From Yokenella regensburgei ATCC 49455 (GTDB taxonomy: Bacteria > Pseudomonadota > Gammaproteobacteria > Enterobacterales > Enterobacteriaceae), in the NCBI RefSeq assembly GCF_000735455.1, contig NZ_JMPS01000076.1, positions 42,489-106,488 of the forward strand: a stretch of DNA of 64,000 nt. The letters are read 5' to 3'. The notes beneath the pieces were generated by a model, which did not search any database, was not told the DNA's origin, and saw only the letters and a program-made list of their open reading frames with translations. Position numbers and translations under genes: made by a program. Positions 27,223 through 36,435 of the stretch are shown here, piece after piece (the first letter of the stretch is position 1; every line of letters starts with the position of its first letter).

Positions 27223-27408
27223 AGTGTTAGCGGGCAGCGCACTGCCGGAAAAGTTCGTTCTTACGCAATGGGTATAGAGTACCACATCCACGTTTTCTGT
27301 GCCTTGTTCAATAAATTCGAACATAGGATTCGATATATTGCGCTATCCCTGCATCAGGATTGTGAATAAAGTGTCAACAAGCAACAGGGCACGGGCCCGT
27401 CAATCTAA

Positions 27409-28029
<621 letters not shown>

Positions 28030-28037
28030 TGCATTGC

Positions 28038-28072
28038 CCCTCTCACCGCCCGGTGGGAGGGTTTTCTGTTTT
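28038..28072 (+). terminator. Rho-independent terminator of azoR
   Basis: CCCTCTCACCG and CGGTGGGAGGG around a two-base loop (28038-28061), followed by TTTTCTGTTTT. The T run reaches the stop codon of the convergent regulator gene. Confidence 0.9.
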
Positions 28073-29024
28073 AACGCCCGCGAAACTCACGACGATAGCG
28101 TGAAGGGGACGTCGAAAACTGTTTTTGAAAGTGACGTCGTAACGACGTTGTTGACGGTAACCCGACTTCTCCGGCAATCAATTCAATCGGTTGATCGGTT
28201 TTTTCAAGAAATCGCTGCGCGAGAATAATGCGCTGATTCAACAGCCAGACCGCAAAACTACTGCCGGTATTCTGCCGAAAGCGGCGGGAAAAGCTGCGCC
28301 GACTCATGCCGGCTTTTTCGGCTACCCCATCCAGCGTCAAGGGTAATTGCAGATTTTCACTGGCCCAGGCAAGAGTGCGAGAAAAACTATCCCCCTGGCG
28401 GGTATTCTGTACCGGATGCTCTGCGTACTGCGCCTGACCGCCCTGCCGATGCGGCGGCACCACCAGCTGTCGCGCCACGGTAGTGGCAATCTCCGCCCCC
28501 CACAATCGGCGTACCACGTGCAGACAGCAATCGATGCTGGCTGCGGTTCCGGCAGAGGTAATCACGTCCCCTTCGTCAATGTACAGCACGTCGTGATCCA
28601 CGCGTACATTTGGGTAGCGCCGTTGAAAATCCGCAGCCCAGCGCCAGTGGGTGGTGGCCTGTCGGCCAGCCAGCAGCCCGGCGGCGGCGACGACAAAAGC
28701 GCCCATGCAAAGCCCCACCACCAGCGCCCCGGCCGTATGCGCCCGCTGCAGCGCCGCCACCAGTTCTGGCTCCGGAATATGCTGTGGGGTATCCCAACTG
28801 GGGACGATAACCATGTCCATATCGCCCAGGGCATCAAGACCATTTTCAACGACGATGGCGAATCCGGCGTTGGTATTTAAAGTACCGGGTTGCGTGGCGC
28901 AGATAGTCAGCGAACAGAGCGCATCGCCCCCGCTAGTGACGGCTTTTTCAAACACCGCACAGGGAACCGAAAGATGAAAAGGGATGATCCCATCAAAAAC
29001 CACAATGCCAATTTTCACGCCCAT
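28071..29024 (-). CDS. GlxA-family AraC-type transcriptional regulator
   Basis: 317 residues: N-terminal DJ-1/PfpI-like (glutamine-amidotransferase class I) domain (~1-190; IGIVVFDGIIPFHLSVPCAVFE, VGLCMGAFVVAAAGLLAGRQATTHW, TSAGTAASIDCCLHVV) and C-terminal double helix-turn-helix AraC domain (~215-310; LTLDGVAEKAGMSRRSFSRRF and IAGEVGLPSTTSLRRHFQK). The cysteine in GLCMG sits at the nucleophile-elbow position but these domains normally sense ligands. It lies 78 bases downstream of the periplasmic hydrolase gene on the same strand, so co-transcription or control of that gene is plausible. Confidence 0.9.
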   Translation of the reverse strand: MGVKIGIVVFDGIIPFHLSVPCAVFEKAVTSGGDALCSLTICATQPGTLNTNAGFAIVVENGLDALGDMDMVIVPSWDTPQHIPEPELVAALQRAHTAGALVVGLCMGAFVVAAAGLLAGRQATTHWRWAADFQRRYPNVRVDHDVLYIDEGDVITSAGTAASIDCCLHVVRRLWGAEIATTVARQLVVPPHRQGGQAQYAEHPVQNTRQGDSFSRTLAWASENLQLPLTLDGVAEKAGMSRRSFSRRFRQNTGSSFAVWLLNQRIILAQRFLEKTDQPIELIAGEVGLPSTTSLRRHFQKQFSTSPSRYRREFRGR

Positions 29025-29102
29025 GTGAGCAGCCTCCAGAGTTGTTAAGCCAGTACAGGACAGGACTTCCCTGACGGCTGCGCGGTGTTTAAAGGTTGCA
29101 GG

Positions 29103-29801
29103 TTACGGCTCAACCGGCAGCGCCAGCACCCGCTCGGTGGTGCTAATTTCCGCAAATACATCGGCGACGGCCGTAAGCGCAGCCCGTTGCAGAACACGAT
29201 GGTCAACCACTCCACCCTGCCAGTCGTTCAGATCCCGGGTTGCCGTCGCATCTTCAGGAATGATGACGCTGTAGCCGAGCGGTACCGCATCTCGCGCGGT
29301 CGACGACACGCACATATGAGTCATCAGCCCGGTCACCACCAGCTGATTGATACCGCGTTTTTTTAGCTGCGCATCGAGACTGGTGCCAACAAAGGCGCTG
29401 GGCGTAGCCTTTTTCACCGTGATGTCGTTGGCGCCAGGCAACAGGTCTTTGTGAAATTCGGCATATACCGAACCTTCGGCAAACAGCGGGTCGTTTTTCG
29501 CACCAACGTGCTGCACGAAAAACACCGGCATGCCCTTCTGATGCGCAAAGTTCACCAGCTTTTTGCTGTTATTCAGCGCCTGCATGCCATCCGGGATCAC
29601 CATTTTCCCGGTGAAATACTCGTTCTGAATATCAATAACAATCAGCGCCGTTTTCGACGCCGACAGCGACGTCACGGCGGTCGCACCGCTCATTTCACGA
29701 ATGGTTTTCGTATTCACTGAGGTGTTCTCCTGTGCCAGAGCTTGCTGGGTAATGGCTGACATCATCGTTGCCAGTAACGCATAGCGAAGGGGGTTTTTCA
29801 T
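29103..29801 (-). CDS. Periplasmic isochorismatase-like cysteine hydrolase
   Basis: 232 residues. A signal peptide (MKNPLRYALLATMMSAITQQALAQ, Sec type) precedes an isochorismatase-fold domain from about residue 40. The catalytic triad pattern is visible: Asp in IVIDIQNEYF, Lys in TVKKATPSAF and Cys in VTGLMTHMCVSSTARDA. Such enzymes hydrolyse amides or related bonds (nicotinamidase, N-carbamoyl amidases). Export is unusual because most bacterial members are cytoplasmic. Start at 29801 has the site GGAG; the open frame extends to 29825 without a signal of its own. Neighbouring GlxA-type regulator suggests substrate-dependent control. Substrate unknown. Confidence 0.85.
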   Translation of the reverse strand: MKNPLRYALLATMMSAITQQALAQENTSVNTKTIREMSGATAVTSLSASKTALIVIDIQNEYFTGKMVIPDGMQALNNSKKLVNFAHQKGMPVFFVQHVGAKNDPLFAEGSVYAEFHKDLLPGANDITVKKATPSAFVGTSLDAQLKKRGINQLVVTGLMTHMCVSSTARDAVPLGYSVIIPEDATATRDLNDWQGGVVDHRVLQRAALTAVADVFAEISTTERVLALPVEP

Positions 29802-30002
29802 TATCTTTCTCCGTTGAGGTATCAAATGTCGGAGAAATTATTGAGCAATCCACGCGCGGCCAGAAGCCACTCGCAGCACCAAAAGCGGCACTTTCGGGCC
29901 AATATTTGTCGCAGAAACGATCAGAAAAAGACGGTGTCAATTTACTTTACGAGCAGGCTCGTAAAATCCGTAGGCTGCGCTGTTGGCGGAATGGGAAAAG
30001 CA

Positions 30003-30008
30003 TAGAAT
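30003..30008 (+). promoter_or_regulatory. Candidate -10 of the hok mRNA
   Basis: TAGAAT followed about seven bases later by GGTGCTTGAGGCTGTCTG, which closely resembles the 5' end of known hok mRNAs. This gives a leader of about 145 bases. The whole gap from the hydrolase start to hok (29802-30158) contains only this leader and the Sok region. Confidence 0.5.
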
Positions 30009-30062
30009 CAGCGCGGGTGCTTGAGGCTGTCTGGTCTCAGGCCGCTGGCAGGAGCCAGATAG

Positions 30063-30119
30063 TGAAAAGCCCCAGGTGATAGTTCTATCAACCCGGGGCT
30101 AACACTCCAAACCACAGCA
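30063..30119 (-). ncRNA. Sok-like antisense RNA
   Basis: On the minus strand a promoter TTGCCT-N17-TAACAT (30149-30154 and 30126-30131) is followed by about 57 bases ending in the hairpin AGCCCC...GGGGCT (30068-30100) and TTTTC, a rho-independent end. The hairpin text (CCCCGGGTTGATAG then CTATCACCTGGGGCTTTTC) resembles Sok RNAs of chromosomal hok loci. It is complementary to the hok mRNA leader upstream of the hok ribosome site, the known target of Sok. Confidence 0.65.
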
Positions 30120-30125
30120 GGTTGG

Positions 30126-30143
30126 ATGTTAGTCTCTTCTTAG
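30126..30143 (+). other. Remnant mok reading frame (5 codons)
   Basis: ATG TTA GTC TCT TCT TAG lies where the mok frame begins in other hok loci and is in frame with hok, but stops five codons later, just before the hok ribosome site. Longer mok-like frames in the other phases lack an ATG. Coupling of hok translation may therefore work through this minimal frame or be lost. Confidence 0.4.
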
Positions 30144-30158
30144 CAAGGAGGCAATAAC

Positions 30159-30311
30159 ATGCTGACGAAGTACGCCCTCGTGGCAATCATTGTACTGTGT
30201 ATCGCAGTACTCGGATTCACGTTTCTGGTACGCGAGACGTTATGTGAGTTAAGCGTAAAAGAGCGTGGTATGGAGATTAAGGCTGTTCTCGCTTACGAAT
30301 CGAGGAAGTAG
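30159..30311 (+). CDS. hokB: Hok/Gef-family small membrane toxin
   Basis: 50 residues, too short for usual ORF calling. One N-terminal transmembrane helix ([20 protein letters not shown]), then the family motif VRETLCEL with the conserved cysteine and the tail [10 protein letters not shown]. Hok toxins insert in the inner membrane and depolarise it. A strong ribosome site (AAGGAGG) is eight bases upstream. Arrangement with a leader hairpin and an antisense RNA is that of type I toxin-antitoxin loci. In E. coli hokB lies between cybB and trg; here the locus stands next to paaY, so the symbol rests on family and neighbourhood, not exact position. Confidence 0.85.
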   Translation: MLTKYALVAIIVLCIAVLGFTFLVRETLCELSVKERGMEIKAVLAYESRK

Positions 30312-30343
30312 CTGACGCACGCGGGGAGCAATCCCCGCGTCAG
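30312..30343 (+). terminator. Hairpin at the 3' end of hok
   Basis: CTGACGC, then GCGGGGA-GCAA-TCCCCGC, then GTCAG directly after the hok stop. It could be the 3' end structure of hok mRNA; no T run follows. A second perfect hairpin (30375-30398, TAGCCCTCTC/GAGAGGGCTA) lies before the paaY stop. Confidence 0.45.
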
Positions 30344-30409
30344 ACGGCGAGGTTTGATGCCTGACGCACCCTTTTAGCCCTCTCCGGTGAGAGGGCTAAC
30401 CAACACGGG

Positions 30410-31006
30410 CTACTGCGCTGATTTTGGCCGCAGGTCATCACCAAACTCCAGCCGTTTGCGCCCGGCTTCGACTTCGCGCAGTGGTTCAACCTGATGCATC
30501 GTCAGTTTGCAGCGTTCAACCAGCACCTGATACTCACGGGTGCCGCGCACTTTCCAGGCGATCTCGCTGTCGCTGAGCGGGCGAATCGCTTTTGCCGGAC
30601 TGCCGACGATAAGGTGTCTGGCGGGCATCTCCGCTTTCGCTTTTACGAAGGCCGCCGCCCCGACGATGCTGTCTTCGCCAATCACCGCGCCATCCATAAT
30701 CACCGCGTTCATGCCAACCAGCGCATTGCGGCGGATGATGCAGCCGTGGAGCACGGCGCTATGGCCAATATGTCCGTCCTCTTCCACCACCGTGTCCTGC
30801 TCCGGAAAACCGTGCATCACGCAGTTATCCTGAATATTGGCACCATCTTTCACCACAATACGCCCAAAATCGCCGCGCAGACTGGCGTTCGGGCCAACAT
30901 ATACCCCCTTGCCCAGAATCACGTCGCCAATCAGCACCGCGGTAGGATGAACATAGCTCTCTTCAGGTACGACCGGGGTCAGGCCGTCGATTTGATAAAC
31001 CGGCAT
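30410..31006 (-). CDS. paaY: Phenylacetate pathway thioesterase PaaY (hexapeptide repeat)
   Basis: 198 residues with left-handed beta-helix hexapeptide repeats ([77 protein letters not shown]), close to E. coli PaaY. It is a metal-dependent acyl-CoA thioesterase of the gamma-carbonic-anhydrase fold that removes dead-end CoA derivatives from the phenylacetate pathway. Ligand histidines are seen in [14 protein letters not shown]. Start at 31006 is chosen for the site AAGGAG; two bases separate it from the paaX stop, so paaXY form an operon. Confidence 0.95.
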   Translation of the reverse strand: MPVYQIDGLTPVVPEESYVHPTAVLIGDVILGKGVYVGPNASLRGDFGRIVVKDGANIQDNCVMHGFPEQDTVVEEDGHIGHSAVLHGCIIRRNALVGMNAVIMDGAVIGEDSIVGAAAFVKAKAEMPARHLIVGSPAKAIRPLSDSEIAWKVRGTREYQVLVERCKLTMHQVEPLREVEAGRKRLEFGDDLRPKSAQ

Positions 31007-31008
31007 AC

Positions 31009-31941
31009 TCACTCCTTATTCAGATGCAGCCCGCCAAAGCGCTGGTAAAACTGGCTTCCCGGCGGCGGCAGTTCGCCCACCGACGTTTCCGCGTTCTCGC
31101 TTACCCAGCTCAGCGCTCCTGCTGCCACGCGTTGATAAATGTTAATGCACAGCTGACGCGCGGCCTGTCCGGCCCAGTGCGCAGGCAATAACGCCTCCGG
31201 CAGTAAAGGGTCTTTCAGCACCACGCGACGATAAAAGTGAATCAATAGCAGTTGGATCTGAAAACAGCGCGCCGGCGTCAGCTCCTCCGGCCCGGCGTCC
31301 CGCAGCAGCGGCAGCAGTGGGCGGAAGGAGTGGATCAGCGATTCGTACATCACGTTCTGCTCGGTCAGCTGCCAGCACTCTTCGACCCTTGAGCGCAGTG
31401 CTGCCACCGACATCGCCAGCGGGGAATGAGCCTCAAAGCAGATAACGTTTTCCGCTACTCCGGCCTCATGCAGCAACGCCTGTACGTCCGCCAGCTTTTG
31501 CGACGGCGAGGCCATCAGGCTCGGGGCCAGCGTACCAAATCCCTGCCAGATGAGCTGTTTTTTGACATCCGCCAGCGTCGATTTATCCAGCCCTTCCGAA
31601 AGCAGCAGCAGCCAGGTACCGTCCCAGGCGGGCTGCTCGGCGCGGTAGATTTTGCCTTCGGCACGGCGGGTCAGACGCAGGCCTTTATCGCTGAGCCGGT
31701 AGTAGCTTCGTCGCCCGACGCGGTCAACGTCCAGCCAGCCCTCTTTGTTGAGGCGAAACAGCGCCGTGCGCACAAAACGTTCACCAAAACCCAGCCCTTC
31801 CAGCAGCGTTGCCAGGCTCCCGAGCCAGATTTCACCGCCACGATGCGACAGTGCATCACCATACAGAGAAGAAATTAACGATGTACCGCTGATGGGAACG
31901 GAGGAAACCGCCTGTTGAATAAAAGCGTCGAGTTTACTCAT
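31009..31941 (-). CDS. paaX: Phenylacetic acid degradation repressor PaaX
   Basis: 310 residues. N-terminal winged-helix region ([53 protein letters not shown]) and an effector domain, as in E. coli PaaX, a GntR-like repressor relieved by phenylacetyl-CoA. It represses the paaA and paaZ promoters; candidate operators lie between those genes. I used the E. coli start (MSKLDAF); an ATG three codons upstream (31950) is also possible, neither with a strong ribosome site. It sits 108 bases after paaK, so it probably has its own promoter as well as read-through. Confidence 0.95.
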   Translation of the reverse strand: MSKLDAFIQQAVSSVPISGTSLISSLYGDALSHRGGEIWLGSLATLLEGLGFGERFVRTALFRLNKEGWLDVDRVGRRSYYRLSDKGLRLTRRAEGKIYRAEQPAWDGTWLLLLSEGLDKSTLADVKKQLIWQGFGTLAPSLMASPSQKLADVQALLHEAGVAENVICFEAHSPLAMSVAALRSRVEECWQLTEQNVMYESLIHSFRPLLPLLRDAGPEELTPARCFQIQLLLIHFYRRVVLKDPLLPEALLPAHWAGQAARQLCINIYQRVAAGALSWVSENAETSVGELPPPGSQFYQRFGGLHLNKE

Positions 31942-32003
31942 CTGATTCATTCTTTTATCTTTTTTATCCTGGCTGAATCATAGCACGGATTCTGTTGCCC
32001 TCG

Positions 32004-32038
32004 TCTGAATCCCTCGCCCATGGGGAGAGGGATTCAGA
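32004..32038. terminator. 12-base perfect stem-loop between paaK and paaX
   Basis: TCTGAATCCCTC and its exact complement GAGGGATTCAGA (32027-32038) around an 11-base loop, just after the paaK stop. No T run on the minus strand, so it may reduce rather than end transcription into paaXY. Confidence 0.5.
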
Positions 32039-32049
32039 TTACACGTCTT

Positions 32050-33366
32050 TTAACCGTTAGCCGCGACCTTACGCAGATCGAACACCCGGCAGGCTTTACC
32101 TTCAGAACGCGGGATACTGCCGCAGTTGACGATGGTGACGTCGGTTGAGATCCCCACCATTGATTTGATGCGGTGGCGCAGCTGATGACACACCTGGCAA
32201 CGCTGTTCGTGGGTCAGGCTGAGGCTACTCTCTTTGAGCTCAACCCGCACCGAAAGCGAATCAAGATGCCCGCGACGGTTGACCTCCAGCTGATAGTGCG
32301 GGGAGAGATGTTCGAACTTAACGATCTCCTCTTCCAGCTGTGACGGGAAGACGTTCACGCCACGGATAATCAGCATGTCGTCGCTGCGTCCACTGATCCT
32401 GTCCATTCGCCGCATGGTGCGCGCCGTTCCAGGCAGCAGACGCGTCAGATCGCGGGTACGATAACGGATAACCGGCAGCCCCTCTTTGGTGAGCGTGGTA
32501 AACAGCAGCTCACCCAGTTCGCCGTCTTCCAGCGGTACGCCGGTATCCGGGTTGACGATTTCCGGATAGAAATGATCTTCCCAGATGGTCGGGCCGTCGG
32601 CGGTTTCGATGCATTCCATCGCCACGCCCGGCCCCATGACTTCCGACAGGCCGTAGATATCAAGCGCGGTGATCCCAAGACGGTGCTCAATTTCATTGCG
32701 CATCGCCTGGGTCCACGGCTCGGCGCCAAACACCCCTACCCGCAGCGAACAACTGCGGGCGTCACCGCCCATCTGCCGCTCCAGCTCTTCAATCAGATTC
32801 AGGCAATAGGATGGCGTCACCATGATGATATCCGGCTGAAAGTCGCGGATAAGCTGCGCCTGTTTCTCCGTCTGACCGCCGGACATCGGGATAACCGTCG
32901 CCCCGAGGCGTTCTGCCCCGTAGTGCGCGCCAAGTCCGCCGGTAAAGAGACCGTAGCCATAAGCCACGTGAATTTTGTCTTTCGCACTGGCACCCGCCGC
33001 GCGCAGCGAACGCGCCACCAGGTTTGCCCAGGTATCGATGTCATTTTGCGTATAGCCTACGACCGTTGGTTTACCGGTCGTGCCGGAAGAGGCGTGGATA
33101 CGCACGATTTTCTCCATTGGCACCGCGAAGGTGTCGAACGGATAGTTGTCCCGCAGATCCTGCTTGGTGGTGCAGGGAAATTTGCGGATGTCGGCAAGCT
33201 CTTTGAAGTCGTCAGGGTGAACGCCCGCCGCATCGAACTTACGGCGATACATCGGGACGTTCTGGTACGCGTGATTCAGCGTCCATTTCATGCGCTCAGT
33301 CTGCAGCGCCTGAAGTTCGTCACGGGAGGCGGTTTCAATCGGGTCAAGCATGGTTTTCGTTATCAT
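32050..33366 (-). CDS. paaK: Phenylacetate-CoA ligase
   Basis: 438-residue ANL-family adenylating enzyme that converts phenylacetate, ATP and CoA to phenylacetyl-CoA, the first committed step and the source of the inducer. Nucleotide motif HASSGTTGKPTVVGYT, then YGLSEVMGPGVAMEC, the hinge region YRTRDLTRLLPG and RISGRSDDMLIIRGVNVFPSQ. Nearly the length of E. coli PaaK (437). Follows paaJ by 33 bases and ends the long catabolic operon. Confidence 0.97.
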   Translation of the reverse strand: MITKTMLDPIETASRDELQALQTERMKWTLNHAYQNVPMYRRKFDAAGVHPDDFKELADIRKFPCTTKQDLRDNYPFDTFAVPMEKIVRIHASSGTTGKPTVVGYTQNDIDTWANLVARSLRAAGASAKDKIHVAYGYGLFTGGLGAHYGAERLGATVIPMSGGQTEKQAQLIRDFQPDIIMVTPSYCLNLIEELERQMGGDARSCSLRVGVFGAEPWTQAMRNEIEHRLGITALDIYGLSEVMGPGVAMECIETADGPTIWEDHFYPEIVNPDTGVPLEDGELGELLFTTLTKEGLPVIRYRTRDLTRLLPGTARTMRRMDRISGRSDDMLIIRGVNVFPSQLEEEIVKFEHLSPHYQLEVNRRGHLDSLSVRVELKESSLSLTHEQRCQVCHQLRHRIKSMVGISTDVTIVNCGSIPRSEGKACRVFDLRKVAANG

Positions 33367-33399
33367 TATAGGGTACTCGCAGGTTGATTAGCTCACAGA

Positions 33400-34605
33400 T
33401 CAAACACGCTCCAGGATCATGGCGATGCCCTGACCCACACCGATACACATCGTGCACAGCGCATAACGGCCGCCGCGTCGGTGCAGCTCATGGCTGGCGG
33501 CAATCGCCAGTCGGGCCCCACTCATGCCTAACGGATGGCCAAGCGCGATGGCGCCACCGTTGGGATTCACATGCGGGGCATCATCCGGGAGCCCCAGTTG
33601 TCTGAGAACGCCCAGCGCCTGCGCGGCGAAGGCTTCGTTCAGCTCAATCACATCCATATCGTTAATATTCAGCCCCGCGCGCTCAAGCACTTTGCGGGTT
33701 GCCGGCACCGGCCCAAGCCCCATCAGGCGTGGTTCCACGCCCGCCGTAGCCATCGCCACGATGCGCGTCCGCGGCGTCAGGCCCTGTGACAATGCCATTT
33801 CCTCACTCGCGACGATCAGCGCCGCAGCACCATCGTTGACGCCCGAGGCGTTCCCGGCGGTGATGCAGCCGTTGTGACGAAACGGTGTCTTCAACGCTGC
33901 CAGTTGTTCAAGGGTGGTTTCCGGGCGCAGGTGCTCGTCCTCTTTCACTTCGAGAATGGCCCCTTTTTTGCCTTTAATTTCGACCGGCACAATCTCCTGC
34001 GCCAGAATGCCGTTACGCTGGGCCTGAGCGGTACGCTGCTGGCTACGCAAGGCATAAGCATCCTGGTCCGCACGGCTGATATTTAACAATTCAGCTACAT
34101 TCTCTGCCGTTTCCGGCATACTGTCAGTACCAAAATGTTGCAGCATGAGCGGATTCACAAAACGCCAGCCGATGGTGGTATCAAAAATCTCCGCCTGGCG
34201 GGAAAACGCGGTGGTCGCTTTCCCCATCACGAACGGGGCGCGAGACATCGACTCCACCCCGCCCGCCAGCAGCAGATCGGCATCGCCCGCACGAATGGCA
34301 CGTGCCGCAAAGCCCAGCGCATCAAGCCCGGAACCGCACAGGCGGTTGATGGTGGTACCGGAGACCGTCTGCGGCAGCCCCGCAAGCAGCGTAGCCATAC
34401 GCGCCACGTTGCGGTTATCTTCTCCGGCCTGGTTAGCACAGCCGAGAATGACATCATCAATCAGCGCCGCATCGAGCAGCGGATGGCGGCTTAACAGCGC
34501 GCGCAGCGGTACTGCCGCCAGATCGTCGGCGCGAACGCCGGAAAGTGCGCCACCGTAGCGGCCTACCGCGGTTCGGACACCATCACAGATAAATGCATCG
34601 CGCAT
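33400..34605 (-). CDS. paaJ: 3-oxoadipyl-CoA/3-oxo-5,6-dehydrosuberyl-CoA thiolase
   Basis: 401-residue thiolase acting twice in the lower pathway: on the C8 intermediate after ring opening and on 3-oxoadipyl-CoA at the end. Active-site cysteine in [14 protein letters not shown] (about residue 90), later His in [20 protein letters not shown] and second Cys in [10 protein letters not shown]. Its ATG overlaps the paaI stop by one base (TGATG), indicating coupled translation. Confidence 0.97.
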   Translation of the reverse strand: MRDAFICDGVRTAVGRYGGALSGVRADDLAAVPLRALLSRHPLLDAALIDDVILGCANQAGEDNRNVARMATLLAGLPQTVSGTTINRLCGSGLDALGFAARAIRAGDADLLLAGGVESMSRAPFVMGKATTAFSRQAEIFDTTIGWRFVNPLMLQHFGTDSMPETAENVAELLNISRADQDAYALRSQQRTAQAQRNGILAQEIVPVEIKGKKGAILEVKEDEHLRPETTLEQLAALKTPFRHNGCITAGNASGVNDGAAALIVASEEMALSQGLTPRTRIVAMATAGVEPRLMGLGPVPATRKVLERAGLNINDMDVIELNEAFAAQALGVLRQLGLPDDAPHVNPNGGAIALGHPLGMSGARLAIAASHELHRRGGRYALCTMCIGVGQGIAMILERV

Positions 34606-35027
34606 CAGGCTTCTCCTGTAATCGTGCCGCCGGTGCGGTGTGATTTTCCGCGAAACAGGGCAACGGTCTTATTATGTTGGTTCACTATTTCAATGTCGTA
34701 CACCCCGGCCACCTTGCCCTGATGCTTCACGCAGGCGGTGGCGGTAAGGGTATCCCCCGCAAGCCCCGGACGCAGAAACTCAATCGAGCAGGCAGAGGCC
34801 ACCGCCACCAGCCCCTGGCTGTTGCAGGCGTAGGCAAAAGCGGTATCGGCCAGAGAAAAAAGCTGCCCGCCGTGGCAGGTCTGATGCCCATTCAGCATCT
34901 GCGGCTGCACCTTCATCGTGACCACCGCATAGCCGTCGTCCATTTCGACAATATCGATCCCCAACGCCTGCGCGCAGGCGTCGTTCTCATACATCACGCG
35001 AGCGTTGTGCCAGGCGTTATGACTCAT
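34605..35027 (-). CDS. paaI: Hydroxyphenylacetyl-CoA thioesterase PaaI
   Basis: 140-residue hot-dog-fold acyl-CoA thioesterase, same length as the E. coli protein. Core GHQTCHGGQLFSLADTAFAYACNS carries the catalytic Asp and Asn/Gly motif typical of PaaI. It frees CoA from ring-hydroxylated dead-end products. Start at 35027 (MSHNAWHNARVMYEND) chosen by family length; the frame runs upstream to 35111 inside paaH. Overlaps paaH by 11 bases and paaJ by one. Confidence 0.95.
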   Translation of the reverse strand: MSHNAWHNARVMYENDACAQALGIDIVEMDDGYAVVTMKVQPQMLNGHQTCHGGQLFSLADTAFAYACNSQGLVAVASACSIEFLRPGLAGDTLTATACVKHQGKVAGVYDIEIVNQHNKTVALFRGKSHRTGGTITGEA

Positions 35028-36435
35028 GACGATTCTCCAGAAGCGCACGCTGGCGCAGTAACGAACAGGGACGATAGCGCTCTTCCCCGTAATGGCGTTG
35101 CAGGTTCTCAAGCAGGGTCAGCACGCGCTGCCAGCCGAGGTTGCTGCCCCACTGCAGCGGGCCGTGCGGATAGTTCACCCCAAGGCGCATCGCGGTATCG
35201 ATATCCGCCTCGCTGGCCACCTCCTTTTGCACCGCGTCCAGCGCTTCATTAATCAGCATTGCAAGAGCGCGGCTTACCAGCAGGCCCGGATAGTCGGCGA
35301 TGAGCAGCACTTTTTTGCCCTGCTGCTGCAGCCAGCCGATGGCCGTTTCCGTCTGCCGTTGGCTGTTAGTGGCGGCGGCGGCAACAGCAACAACGTCGCC
35401 TTCGCTATAGTCCACCACCACCACCGGACGCTTCAGCCTGCTGACCTTTTCCAGCGCGGTTTCACCGTCGCAATGCGTGACCAGCACGTCATCAATGGTG
35501 ACACTGTCACCTGATGATTGAGTATGCTGCGCAAGGTGCTTCACATCCGGATAAAACGCGACTTCCGGGGCACCCTGCGGCCAGGCGTAAACCCCTTGCC
35601 CGCTCTTTTTACCCAGTCGTCCTGCCAGCACCAGCTCCTGCTGAATTAACGAGGGCAGAAAACGGCGCTCCTGCCAGAAGGCGTTGAATACCGAACAGGT
35701 CACGGCGAAGTTGACGTCCTGACCAATCAGGTCAGTCAGCGCCAGCGGCCCCATCGGGAAGCCACCCGCTTCTCGCAGCACGGTATCAATCACCGCCGCG
35801 TCAGCGACCTGCTCTTCCAGCGCCCGCCACGCCTCGGCATAAAAAGGTCTGGCAACGCGGTTAACGATAAATCCCGGCGTGGAGCGGCAGCGAACCGGCT
35901 GTTTACCCCAGCCGCTGACGCACTGGCAAAGCTGCTCAACCACTTCCGTCGAGGTCGCAATACCGCTCACCACTTCCACCAGCTTCATCACCGGTGCCGG
36001 GTTAAAAAAGTGCAGCCCCGCCACGCGCTCCGGATGACGTACTCCGGCCGCAATCGCGGTTATCGAAATCGATGACGTGTTGCTGGTCAACAGGGTCTGC
36101 GCCGGGCAGATTTCCGCAAGCTGGCTGAACAACGCCGCTTTCACTTCCGGACGCTCGCTCGCCGCTTCAATGACCAGATCCGCCGAGGCCAGCGCCTGCA
36201 TATCCGCAACAGGAAAGAGGCGGGCGAGCGTTGCCGCGCAGGCATCCTGGCTGAGCTTTCCGCGCGTCACCCGCGACTCGAGACGGCGACGAATACCGTC
36301 CACCGCCCGGGTTAACGCTTCGCTTGCGATGTCGTACAACAGCACCGGATGCCCCGCCGCCGCCGCCACTTCGGCGATCCCGGCCCCCATGGTGCCGCTA
36401 CCGATCACCGCAACGGTATGAATACGCGGGCTCAT
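35017..36435 (-). CDS. paaH: 3-hydroxyadipyl-CoA dehydrogenase PaaH
   Basis: 472 residues, NAD-dependent 3-hydroxyacyl-CoA dehydrogenase that forms 3-oxoadipyl-CoA. Rossmann motif VAVIGSGTMGAGIAEVAA at the N-terminus, catalytic-His region GLHFFNPAPVMKLVEVV, helix NRVARPFYAEAWR, then a second, shorter C-terminal dehydrogenase-type domain (~290-472) typical of PaaH/HbdA two-domain forms. Start overlaps the paaG stop by four bases. Confidence 0.96.
   Translation of the reverse strand: MSPRIHTVAVIGSGTMGAGIAEVAAAAGHPVLLYDIASEALTRAVDGIRRRLESRVTRGKLSQDACAATLARLFPVADMQALASADLVIEAASERPEVKAALFSQLAEICPAQTLLTSNTSSISITAIAAGVRHPERVAGLHFFNPAPVMKLVEVVSGIATSTEVVEQLCQCVSGWGKQPVRCRSTPGFIVNRVARPFYAEAWRALEEQVADAAVIDTVLREAGGFPMGPLALTDLIGQDVNFAVTCSVFNAFWQERRFLPSLIQQELVLAGRLGKKSGQGVYAWPQGAPEVAFYPDVKHLAQHTQSSGDSVTIDDVLVTHCDGETALEKVSRLKRPVVVVDYSEGDVVAVAAAATNSQRQTETAIGWLQQQGKKVLLIADYPGLLVSRALAMLINEALDAVQKEVASEADIDTAMRLGVNYPHGPLQWGSNLGWQRVLTLLENLQRHYGEERYRPCSLLRQRALLENRHES

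Noticed and set aside
27223..27324. 34-codon N-terminal extension of hrpA from an upstream ATG
   Set aside because: In frame, but E. coli HrpA starts at the internal MTEQQK and the extension occupies the hrpA-azoR promoter region.
29768..30079. 103-codon plus-strand frame
   Set aside because: Overlaps the hydrolase start and the hok leader; composition not protein-like, no ribosome site.
30375..30398. Perfect hairpin read as the paaXY terminator
   Set aside because: On the minus strand it is followed by AAAAGGG rather than a T run, so a rho-independent terminator is not supported.
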